Part shown: in pieces, positions 1 to 5,752 of the stretch
Position numbering within the stretch: the stretch's first letter is position 1
Layout: each line of letters opens with the position of its first letter
Assembly: GCA_947177605.1 (NCBI GenBank)
Contig: CAMWUX010000088.1
Span: forward strand, 1 to 5,752
DNA length: 5,752 bases
DNA from: an uncultured Porphyromonadaceae bacterium
GTDB taxonomy: Bacteria > Bacteroidota > Bacteroidia > Bacteroidales > Muribaculaceae
Reading direction: 5' to 3'
Notes under the pieces: generated by a model
What the model saw: the letters and a program-made list of their open reading frames with translations, nothing else
What the model was told of the DNA's origin: nothing
Databases searched by the model: none
Made by a program: the position numbers and the translations under genes

Positions 1-309
1 CCAGAAGGACGCGCACAGATACAGGCCACCATCGACTACTACAAGAGCAACGCCACGATGCTGCGCGAGGGACTCACCGGTGCCGGACTGACCACTTACG
101 GCGGTGTGGATTCACCATACGTGTGGTGCAAAGCTCCGGCGGGACTGTCGTCGGAAGAATTTTTCCGCCTGCTTCTCGACCGGTGCCATATCGTCACCAC
201 TCCAGGCAGCGGCTTCGGACCGTCGGGCGAAGGCTTCGTAAGACTCACCGCCTTCTCCACCCATGAACTCACAGCCAAGGCTGTAGAGCGCCTCAAACAT
301 CTCATCTAA
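1..309 (+). CDS. dapL: LL-diaminopimelate aminotransferase, C-terminal part (5' end outside window)
   Basis: The reading frame is open from base 1 to a TAA at 307-309, giving the last 102 residues of a protein that usually has about 400-410. It begins in the conserved stretch [14 protein letters not shown] and carries the fold-type I PLP aminotransferase C-terminal landmarks: [10 protein letters not shown] (97-126) and [17 protein letters not shown] (205-255). The Arg at 241-243 matches the conserved arginine that binds the substrate alpha-carboxylate in this family. The family enzyme converts L-tetrahydrodipicolinate plus glutamate to LL-diaminopimelate plus 2-oxoglutarate in one cytoplasmic step, bypassing the succinylase/acetylase routes to lysine and peptidoglycan meso-DAP. 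The PLP lysine lies upstream of the window, so catalytic integrity cannot be judged. The fragment could belong to another class I/II aminotransferase, but [11 protein letters not shown] is very characteristic of DapL. The ATG at 58 is internal and not the true start. glnN follows after 48 bases on the same strand. Confidence 0.9.
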   Translation, partial: PEGRAQIQATIDYYKSNATMLREGLTGAGLTTYGGVDSPYVWCKAPAGLSSEEFFRLLLDRCHIVTTPGSGFGPSGEGFVRLTAFSTHELTAKAVERLKHLI

Positions 310-357
310 AGAAATCTATCAGCTTACAACAAGAAAATATAAAATCCAGCAACCATC

Positions 358-2550
358 ATGTCATCACTCCGCTTCAACGCTATCGACAAGGCTTCCGAGC
401 ACAAAGCCGTAGCCATCGATCTTCCGAAAGAACGTCCCGACCAGTACTACGGCCGCTACGTATTCAACCGAGAGAAGATGCAGCAATATCTCCCCGAGCC
501 TACCTACAATGCGCTCATTGACGCTATCGACAACAAGAAGCCACTGTCGCGAGAGATAGCCGACAGCATAGCCGATGGCATGAAGCGGTGGGCGATCGAC
601 AACGGCGCCCGCCACTACACCCACTGGTTCCACCCTCTGACGGACGGTACCGCCGAGAAGCACGACTCATTCATAGAGCACGGCCCGACGGGGGGCAGCA
701 TCACCGAGGAATTCTCGGGCAAGCTGCTGGTGCAACAGGAGCCCGACGCGTCGAGTTTCCCCAACGGCGGTATCCGCAATACCTTCGAAGCCCGCGGATA
801 CTCGGCCTGGGATATCTCATCACCGGCGTTCATCCTTGACAAGACGCTCTGTATTCCCACGATATTCATCAGCTACACAGGTGAATCGCTTGACTACAAG
901 ACTCCCCTGCTGCGTGCGCTCAACAGTGTGGACAAAGCCGCTACCGAGGTAGCCCGCTACTTCGATCCGGAAGTGAACCGGGTGTATTCCTACCTCGGGT
1001 GGGAGCAAGAGTATTTTCTGGTAGATGAAGCGCTCTACAGCGCGCGCCCTGACTTAGTGATGACCGGGCGCACCCTGATGGGTCATGAAAGTGCAAAAAA
1101 CCAGCAGCTCGAAGATCACTACTTCGGCGCCATTCCCTCGCGAGTGGAGGCTTTTATGCTCGATCTGGAGACTGAATGCCACAAGCTCGGCATACCGGCC
1201 AAGACGCGCCACAATGAGGTGGCTCCCAATCAGTTTGAGCTCGCACCTATCTTTGAAGAAACTAATCTGGCCAATGACCATAATCTGCTGCTGATGTCGC
1301 TGATGCATGAGGTGGCACGCCGCCACAACTTCCGGGTGCTGCTTCACGAGAAACCGTTTGCCGGAGTCAATGGATCGGGTAAGCACAACAACTGGAGCCT
1401 CGGCACCGACAAGGGTGTATTGCTCTTCGCCCCGGGCAAGACAGCAAAAGATAATCTGCAGTTTATCACATTCATCGTCAATGTGATGGCTGCCGTACAC
1501 CGCCACAACGGACTGCTCAAAGCGTCCATAGCATCGGCCACCAACTCCCATCGTCTCGGCGCAAACGAAGCTCCTCCGGCTATTATCTCCATATTCCTCG
1601 GCTCGTATCTCCGCGGCATCATAGAGCATCTCGAAGAGAATGAAGCGGATGCGATACTCAATCTATCGGGCAAGAAGGGCATGCGTCTCAACGTAGACCA
1701 GATTCCCGAAATTCTCGTAGACAATACCGACCGTAACCGCACATCACCTTTCGCCTTCACGGGCAACCGCTTCGAATTCCGCGCCGTAGGCTCGTCGGCC
1801 AACTGTGCGTCGGCGATGATAGCCCTCAACGCAGCTGTAGCCGATCAGCTGACCGACTTCAAGACCAAAGTAGACGCTCGCCTCGCTAAAGGCGAGGAGC
1901 TCGAACACGCCCTGCTATCGGAAATCCGCACACTCATAAAGCAAAGCAAGGCAATCCACTTCGACGGCAACGGCTACAGCGACGAATGGAAAGAGGAAGC
2001 GGCTCGCCGCGGCCTTGACTGCGAGATCTCCGCGCCACGGATGTTTGACGCCTATCTGCGTCCGTCGTCGGTCGAGATGTTCGGCCGCACCGGAGTGTTG
2101 AGCGAAGTGGAACTGCGCGCCCGCAATGAAGTGAAGTGGGAAGTCTACACAAAGAAGGTGCAGATCGAAGCCCGAGTACTTGGCGATATGGCCATGAACC
2201 ACGTGATACCGGTGGCGGTGCGCTACCGCGATCTGCTCACGGACAATGCCCTGAAGCTGCGCTCACTCTTCCCGGGCAAGAAGGGTGAGGAACTCACAGC
2301 TACCGACTTGGAAACGATAGAGTGCATTTCGGCTCACATGGCCAAAATCACGGAGAAGGTAGCGGAAATGGTGGAAGCGCGCAAGCGTGCCAACCGTATC
2401 GACGACGAGCGCGAAAAAGCGATCGCATACCACGACACCGTAGTACCGCCGATGGAGGTGATACGCTACCACATCGACAAACTTGAAGGGATGGTAGACG
2501 ACCGTATGTGGCCGCTGCCCAAATACCGCGAACTCTTATTTATCCGCTAA
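358..2550 (+). CDS. glnN: Type III glutamine synthetase (GSIII), complete
   Basis: This 730-residue cytoplasmic enzyme makes glutamine from glutamate, ammonium and ATP, the main ammonium-assimilation step. The length and the end WPLPKYRELLF (residues 718-728) agree with the B. fragilis GSIII as I remember it, so the gene looks intact. The layout is GSIII N-terminal domain (about 1-200, with HYTHWFHPLTDGTAEKHD and FEARGYSAWD), catalytic glutamine synthetase domain (about 205-500), and a helical GSIII-specific C-terminal domain. Visible active-site blocks are GWEQEYFLVD (214-223; Glu216 and Glu218 as likely metal ligands), NEVAPNQFELAP (286-297; Glu287, Glu294), KPFAGVNGSGKHNNWS (332-347; His343), NSHRLGANEAPPA (396-408) and FTGNRFEFRAVGSS (467-480; Glu473, Arg475). 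Assignments of individual ligands are by analogy with GSI. Family members are dodecamers. The ATG at 358 is the first after an in-frame TAA at 340-342. It has no Shine-Dalgarno but an A-rich leader (331-344), as is usual in Bacteroidota. No clear TAnnTTTG promoter lies in the 48-base gap, so read-through from dapL is plausible. Some genomes use the symbol glnA or glnA3 for this gene. Confidence 0.97.
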   Translation: MSSLRFNAIDKASEHKAVAIDLPKERPDQYYGRYVFNREKMQQYLPEPTYNALIDAIDNKKPLSREIADSIADGMKRWAIDNGARHYTHWFHPLTDGTAEKHDSFIEHGPTGGSITEEFSGKLLVQQEPDASSFPNGGIRNTFEARGYSAWDISSPAFILDKTLCIPTIFISYTGESLDYKTPLLRALNSVDKAATEVARYFDPEVNRVYSYLGWEQEYFLVDEALYSARPDLVMTGRTLMGHESAKNQQLEDHYFGAIPSRVEAFMLDLETECHKLGIPAKTRHNEVAPNQFELAPIFEETNLANDHNLLLMSLMHEVARRHNFRVLLHEKPFAGVNGSGKHNNWSLGTDKGVLLFAPGKTAKDNLQFITFIVNVMAAVHRHNGLLKASIASATNSHRLGANEAPPAIISIFLGSYLRGIIEHLEENEADAILNLSGKKGMRLNVDQIPEILVDNTDRNRTSPFAFTGNRFEFRAVGSSANCASAMIALNAAVADQLTDFKTKVDARLAKGEELEHALLSEIRTLIKQSKAIHFDGNGYSDEWKEEAARRGLDCEISAPRMFDAYLRPSSVEMFGRTGVLSEVELRARNEVKWEVYTKKVQIEARVLGDMAMNHVIPVAVRYRDLLTDNALKLRSLFPGKKGEELTATDLETIECISAHMAKITEKVAEMVEARKRANRIDDEREKAIAYHDTVVPPMEVIRYHIDKLEGMVDDRMWPLPKYRELLFIR

Positions 2551-2564
2551 TCAGGATAGAGCGG
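2544..2564. terminator. Weak hairpin spanning the two abutting stop codons
   Basis: CCGCT at 2544-2548 is the reverse complement of AGCGG at 2560-2564, giving a 5-bp GC-rich stem with an 11-base loop. The structure contains both the glnN stop (2548-2550) and the stop of the converging TPR gene (2551-2553). It is the only inverted repeat I see at the junction and could act in both directions. No run of U follows on either strand and the stem is short, so it may be chance; a Rho-dependent or more distal end is equally possible. Confidence 0.22.
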
Positions 2565-4758
2565 CGTCCACTATCAGGTCAAGCATCAGGGCATCGACGC
2601 CGGAGCGGAGCAGCACTTCGCGGTCGGCCTCGATCAGTTCTGCAAGTTTGCCGCTGGAAGCGGCGCGACGGTAACGGTCGACAGCCTGCGAATACTGACG
2701 TCGCGCCATGGCCACGTGGCCTGCATTGAGCCAGTCGGCCGTCTCAGCCCCGGCAAGCAGACGAGCATAGAGCTCCTCGGCTTTGTCGAAGTCGCCGGTG
2801 AGGAATGCGCACCATGCAAGCGGGCGGATATACTTGGCATCGGAGCTATCGCTCAGGAACTGCGCCTTATAATAATAGCTCCGGGCTTCGCGCGGCTTAC
2901 CGAGTGCGAGTAGAGAATGCCCCATCGACAATGCGAGACTCACGGACTGCGGATCCTTCTCAGCCAGACGACTGTAATAGTCGAAAGCCTGCTGATGCAG
3001 CCCGAGCTTACGGCTACACAGGGCTATACGGCGGAGAGTCCAGAGACTATCGGGCGCTATGATCTCGCTCTTGCGGTAATACTCAAGCGCCTTCTCGAAT
3101 TGGCCCAGCGACTGATAGCACATACCCATCTTCTGGAACAGGTCGCTGCGCGGCATTGCGCCGGGCACGGTGTCATTTTCCATAATGCCGAATAGCGGGA
3201 GAGCTTCGGCGTAATAACCTTTGCGGAAATAAAATTCGCCCATCGGCTCTATGGCGTCGGCAGCCTTCACGTAGGGCAGCAGCGCCGGCACGGCGGCGAG
3301 GGTGATACCTGAGCCTTCGAACGGATTGCGGAACTCTCCTTTGCGGCGATAGAGGTTGAAGAAGCGGTATGCGTCGTGTATGTTACTATCTAGCAGACGT
3401 GTACGGCTGACGGCGTCGGGATGCAGCTCGACCGATAGGAGTTCGGCCATCTGCGCCTCGTGAGCCTTGATTTGTGCGGCAAATGTGTGCGCCTGATCGG
3501 CGGGGAGGCGCTGGAGCGAGAGCACAAGAGAGTATTTGTCGCTATCACATATACCAGGCATATTCTCCACTAAGGCGGCGAGGGTGGAAAGCGCATCGCC
3601 CACGGCGTCTGTCACAGCCGAATGGGAGGCATCGAAGGGGGTAAACCATGCCGCCGGATCGCGGAAGAAGGGAAAACTCTTGAGATTGGAGAAGGTACCC
3701 ATCATCACATCGGCACCCTCGGCCTGCATATCGCTCAAAGCGCGCAATTTCGACTCCAAGCCAGACTTCTCCAATATCTCCTCCCATTCGGGATTCATCT
3801 CCATCGCCTCTTCGGGCGACATATCGCTCAGATCGGGCATCTGCCTGTCGGCACCCTTCATCAGATCGGGGCGGAGCTTCATCATCTCGGGGATAATCTC
3901 ATCGCGCATGGTGGCGGTGACGCGCTGTGTGTCGCGAGTGCGGGCAAGCGCCAGACAAGCCGACTTTAGGTCGTCGGCCCAAGTCGGTTTGGTTTCGGCC
4001 ACGGATGCCAGTACGCTGTGGATCGAAGATGAGGAGGCCAAACGCGAACGCGATGTCCACAATGCAATCATCAGGCTGGCCAACGCCCGCATCTCCACTG
4101 CACCTGTGGCGGTGAGATAAACGCGGGCGAGCGTGGATATACGCAATTCATCGAAATACTCCATATTGCCGAGCATGAGAGCCGACAGTATCATCTCTTT
4201 GAGGGCGGCGGGCAGAGCATCGTCAGCAAAAGCTTTGAGCAAAAGCTCGCTATCGGCTGCGGTGAGGGGATAGGTGATCCATACGACACCGAAGATGCGA
4301 TCGGCAAGGCTGTCGAGCTGACGTCGCAATTCCTTGAGCTGTTCGCGCTTCTGATTGCCCATCTGCGCCAGACTCAGCTTGGCGTAGAGCCCGCGGTAGC
4401 GCTCAAGCAAGATGCTCAACCCGGCATCGGGCTGCATAGCTTCGACCCGCAGCGTAGAGTAATAGAGGCCGGGAGCCTGCGGCTGAAGCGAAGCACGTAC
4501 AGCTGTATCTGCCAACCGCAGGATATCGGCACCGATACGGGCGGCAAACTCCTCGCGGTGAGGGTCCTCAGCACCGTCTACGGCAAAACGCCGCATCATG
4601 GTGTAGTTGCCTCGAAGCGCCTCGATTGCGTCGAGTGTTTCCCACGGAAGTTTTACGGTAGCAGCGAGTGACTGCAGCAGTTCGAAGGCAAGCGAGTAGC
4701 GCCTGCGGGCCACCGCGTCATCGATTCGGGTATAGAGAGATGATATGGATGAGTTCAT
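2551..4758 (-). CDS. Tetratricopeptide-repeat protein of unknown function
   Basis: The gene encodes 735 residues. The ATG at 4758-4756 is the first after an in-frame TGA at 4764-4762, and the next in-frame Met is at residue 54. There is no signal peptide, lipoprotein cysteine or membrane segment, so the protein should be cytoplasmic. About 500 N-terminal residues are mostly alpha-helical and not obviously TPR. They include an acidic, Met-rich region (about 307-330, with SPEEAMEMNPEWEEILEKSG) and an aromatic block SFPFFRDPAAWFTPF (361-375). I recall similar blocks in hypothetical TPR proteins of Bacteroidales. From about residue 503 to 705 there are five to six TPR-like units. The clearest are 539-572 (MGMCYQSLGQFEKALEYYRKS...AP), 573-606 (ALCSRKLGLHQQAFDYYSRL...DP), 607-640 and 642-671 (CAFLTGDFDKAEELYARLL), with GHVAMARRQYSQAVDRYRRA near the end. 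TPRs form helical scaffolds for protein-protein contacts; no enzymatic domain is visible. The gene converges on glnN with no gap and diverges from the methyltransferase gene across 78 bases. The partner and pathway are unknown. Confidence 0.9.
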   Translation of the reverse strand: MNSSISSLYTRIDDAVARRRYSLAFELLQSLAATVKLPWETLDAIEALRGNYTMMRRFAVDGAEDPHREEFAARIGADILRLADTAVRASLQPQAPGLYYSTLRVEAMQPDAGLSILLERYRGLYAKLSLAQMGNQKREQLKELRRQLDSLADRIFGVVWITYPLTAADSELLLKAFADDALPAALKEMILSALMLGNMEYFDELRISTLARVYLTATGAVEMRALASLMIALWTSRSRLASSSSIHSVLASVAETKPTWADDLKSACLALARTRDTQRVTATMRDEIIPEMMKLRPDLMKGADRQMPDLSDMSPEEAMEMNPEWEEILEKSGLESKLRALSDMQAEGADVMMGTFSNLKSFPFFRDPAAWFTPFDASHSAVTDAVGDALSTLAALVENMPGICDSDKYSLVLSLQRLPADQAHTFAAQIKAHEAQMAELLSVELHPDAVSRTRLLDSNIHDAYRFFNLYRRKGEFRNPFEGSGITLAAVPALLPYVKAADAIEPMGEFYFRKGYYAEALPLFGIMENDTVPGAMPRSDLFQKMGMCYQSLGQFEKALEYYRKSEIIAPDSLWTLRRIALCSRKLGLHQQAFDYYSRLAEKDPQSVSLALSMGHSLLALGKPREARSYYYKAQFLSDSSDAKYIRPLAWCAFLTGDFDKAEELYARLLAGAETADWLNAGHVAMARRQYSQAVDRYRRAASSGKLAELIEADREVLLRSGVDALMLDLIVDAALS

Positions 4759-4836
4759 GATTCAGTAAATATACATATTATCTTAAACAAAAGTTGTGCC
4801 AATCTTGCTATCTTTGCGAAAAATTTTTTTGAAGAT
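4759..4836. promoter_or_regulatory. Divergent intergenic region between the TPR and methyltransferase genes
   Basis: This 78-base spacer is clearly more AT-rich than the flanking genes and must hold the 5' signals of both divergently transcribed genes. It contains a good rightward promoter-like element at 4809-4816 and an A5T7 tract at 4819-4830. No convincing leftward promoter is seen; the best candidate, TATATTTA at 4773-4766 on the - strand, sits only about 7 bases from the start codon. Neither start codon is preceded by a Shine-Dalgarno sequence. I see no palindromic operator. Confidence 0.6.
4809..4816 (+). promoter_or_regulatory. Bacteroidota-type -7 promoter element (TATCTTTG)
   Basis: TATCTTTG is an exact match to the Bacteroidota housekeeping sigma -7 consensus TAnnTTTG. 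It lies 20 bases before the methyltransferase ATG, so transcription would begin around 4820-4824 and leave a short leader of roughly 13-17 bases. A -33 TTTG at the usual spacing of about 19-21 bases is not evident; the nearest TTG (4794-4796) is only 12 bases upstream of the element. The position in an AT-rich gap directly before a start codon supports a real promoter. Confidence 0.6.
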
Positions 4837-5752
4837 ATGCATCTCGACACTAATCAATGGCAATGGATAGAGCAGAATCTGACCGCGGATCCGGTGAATC
4901 TGCGGCTCCACAGACCTGCCGACATACCACCGTGGGCCATCGGCCAGATAGAGGGGCGGCAAAGCGCCGCGGCCAAACTACGCCATACACTCGCACGTGC
5001 GCCGAGGCTTATCTTCCCCTCGGCGCTGCTTGCGCAGCAATGTACGTCCGATGCTGTGGCGCAATACCACGCTACACTTCTGTCGGCGTCGGAATGCAGG
5101 ATACTCGATATGACCGGCGGCCTTGGCATCGATGCTTTCCATATTGCGGCGGAGGGACGCACCATCGACATCTGCGAAATCAATCCGACTGCATGCAAGG
5201 CGCTCACCCACAATACCGAATTATTGGGCGTCGACGGAATCCGGGTGCTTGAAGGCGATTCATCGCTTATGCTGAAGGAAATGGCTACCGACAGCTATGA
5301 CACAATATTCATCGATCCGGCACGACGCGACTCCACGCATGGACGACGCCTGCGGTCGCTTGCCGAGTGTTCGCCTGATGTGTCGGCACTATGGCCAGAA
5401 ATGCTGCGCGTGGCGCGGCGTGTGCTGGTGAAAGTTTCACCGATGCTCGATATTTCCGCCCTACAAGCCTCGCTCCCCTGCCTGCAATCTATCACCGCTG
5501 TAGGCCATCGGCGCTCGACTTCGGAACTTTTACTGGAATTGGTGCGCGAGATCGACGAAGCCGGTCGCGCGGTCAAAGCCGTGACACTTGACACGGATGG
5601 CCAAATCATCTCCGAAGTGGCGTTTGACTGGATTCCGCGCCGCAACCCGGCCGACTTCACGGCTCCGAAGGAGGGTATGACTTGGCTTGAGCCTTACGCT
5701 CCGATTATGAAAACGGGGCGGTTCAACGAACTGAGCCGTATGACAGGTGTGC
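4837..5752 (+). CDS. SAM-dependent methyltransferase, PG_1098/THUMP-like type (3' end outside window)
   Basis: The frame is open from ATG 4837 to the window end, giving 305 codons plus one base. The ATG is the first after an in-frame TGA at 4750-4752. An N-terminal helical part (about 1-85) precedes a class I Rossmann methyltransferase fold. Motif I is DMTGGLGID (91-99), the glycine-rich SAM loop. Glu114 in DICEINP is the likely ribose-binding acid, and GD at 140-141 follows strand 3. Motif IV is FIDPARRD (158-165), with CSPDV (178-182) and KVSPMLDI (199-206) downstream. The DPAR segment occupies the place of the NPPY/DPPR motif of amino-group methyltransferases. Residues about 207-275 fit the ferredoxin-like domain named after P. 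gingivalis PG_1098, and EPYAPIMKTGRFNELSR (285-301) fits the start of the C-terminal THUMP-like domain. THUMP-like regions suggest an RNA substrate, but none is known to me for this family, so that is inference. Roughly 80-100 residues should be missing, judging from remembered family lengths. No partner gene is visible downstream. Confidence 0.88.
   Translation, partial: MHLDTNQWQWIEQNLTADPVNLRLHRPADIPPWAIGQIEGRQSAAAKLRHTLARAPRLIFPSALLAQQCTSDAVAQYHATLLSASECRILDMTGGLGIDAFHIAAEGRTIDICEINPTACKALTHNTELLGVDGIRVLEGDSSLMLKEMATDSYDTIFIDPARRDSTHGRRLRSLAECSPDVSALWPEMLRVARRVLVKVSPMLDISALQASLPCLQSITAVGHRRSTSELLLELVREIDEAGRAVKAVTLDTDGQIISEVAFDWIPRRNPADFTAPKEGMTWLEPYAPIMKTGRFNELSRMTGV

Noticed and set aside
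310..357. Possible regulatory element or riboswitch between dapL and glnN
   Set aside because: The 48 bases are too short for a known glutamine-responsive riboswitch plus expression platform. I see no stable hairpin or TAnnTTTG element, only an A-rich leader.
1054..1829. Long open frames antisense to glnN (1054-1629, 191 codons; 1344-1829, 161 codons)
   Set aside because: They lie wholly inside a strongly conserved glutamine synthetase gene. Their translations show no recognisable domain and look like shadow frames of GC-rich codons.
2508..2729. 73-codon + strand frame crossing the glnN/TPR junction
   Set aside because: It starts inside glnN in another frame and continues antisense into the TPR gene. 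The product is Arg-rich and low-information, with no independent support.
3536..4120. 194-codon + strand open frame inside the TPR gene
   Set aside because: It is fully antisense to a convincing gene, has a Ser/Ala/Arg-rich composition without motifs, and has no promoter or leader features. It is best explained as a shadow frame.
4766..4773. Possible leftward promoter TATATTTA on the - strand with a TTTG at 4791-4788
   Set aside because: The element misses the final G of TAnnTTTG, the gap to the TTTG is 14 bases instead of about 19-21, and it would leave almost no leader before the ATG at 4758.
4855..4866. Tandem CAATGG repeat
   Set aside because: It is a two-copy 6-base repeat encoding Gln-Trp-Gln-Trp at the start of the methyltransferase, too short to call a functional repeat.
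4857..5252. 131-codon + strand frame within the methyltransferase gene, and a 119-codon - strand frame over the same bases (4854-5213)
   Set aside because: The alternative frame starting at 4837 carries clear methyltransferase motifs through this whole region, so both are shadows.

Overview
The window looks like ordinary chromosomal, housekeeping-type DNA from a member of the Bacteroidota, most likely order Bacteroidales. Three things point there: a full-length type III glutamine synthetase that closely resembles the Bacteroides fragilis enzyme as I remember it, an LL-diaminopimelate aminotransferase (DapL), and a methyltransferase of the PG_1098/THUMP-like type. One promoter-like element matches the Bacteroidota -7 consensus TAnnTTTG, and start codons lack Shine-Dalgarno sequences. 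By eye the base composition is moderately GC-rich (mid-to-upper fifties per cent, not computed). That would suit a Muribaculaceae- or Barnesiella-like lineage better than classical Bacteroides, but I cannot fix the family.

Layout: (1) 1-309, + strand, the 3' end of dapL. (2) 358-2550, + strand, a complete glutamine synthetase III gene (glnN), 48 bases downstream of dapL and probably in the same transcriptional direction or unit. (3) 2551-4758, - strand, a complete 735-residue cytoplasmic tetratricopeptide-repeat protein of unknown function. It converges on glnN with the two stop codons directly abutting. (4) 4759-4836, a 78-base AT-rich divergent intergenic region with a good promoter-like element for the rightward gene. 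(5) 4837-5752, + strand, the first 305 codons of a SAM-dependent methyltransferase that runs off the window end.

Functional logic: DapL uses glutamate as amino donor to make LL-diaminopimelate for lysine and peptidoglycan, while GSIII assimilates ammonium into glutamine, so the first two genes share the nitrogen/glutamate economy. The TPR protein and the methyltransferase are divergently transcribed neighbours. Nothing in the sequence shows that they work with each other or with the nitrogen genes. I saw no RNA genes, insertion sequences, CRISPR arrays, prophage or conjugative genes. There is no gene-free stretch over 300 bases. I did not find a convincing novel multi-gene system; the most open questions are the substrate of the methyltransferase and the role of the TPR protein.
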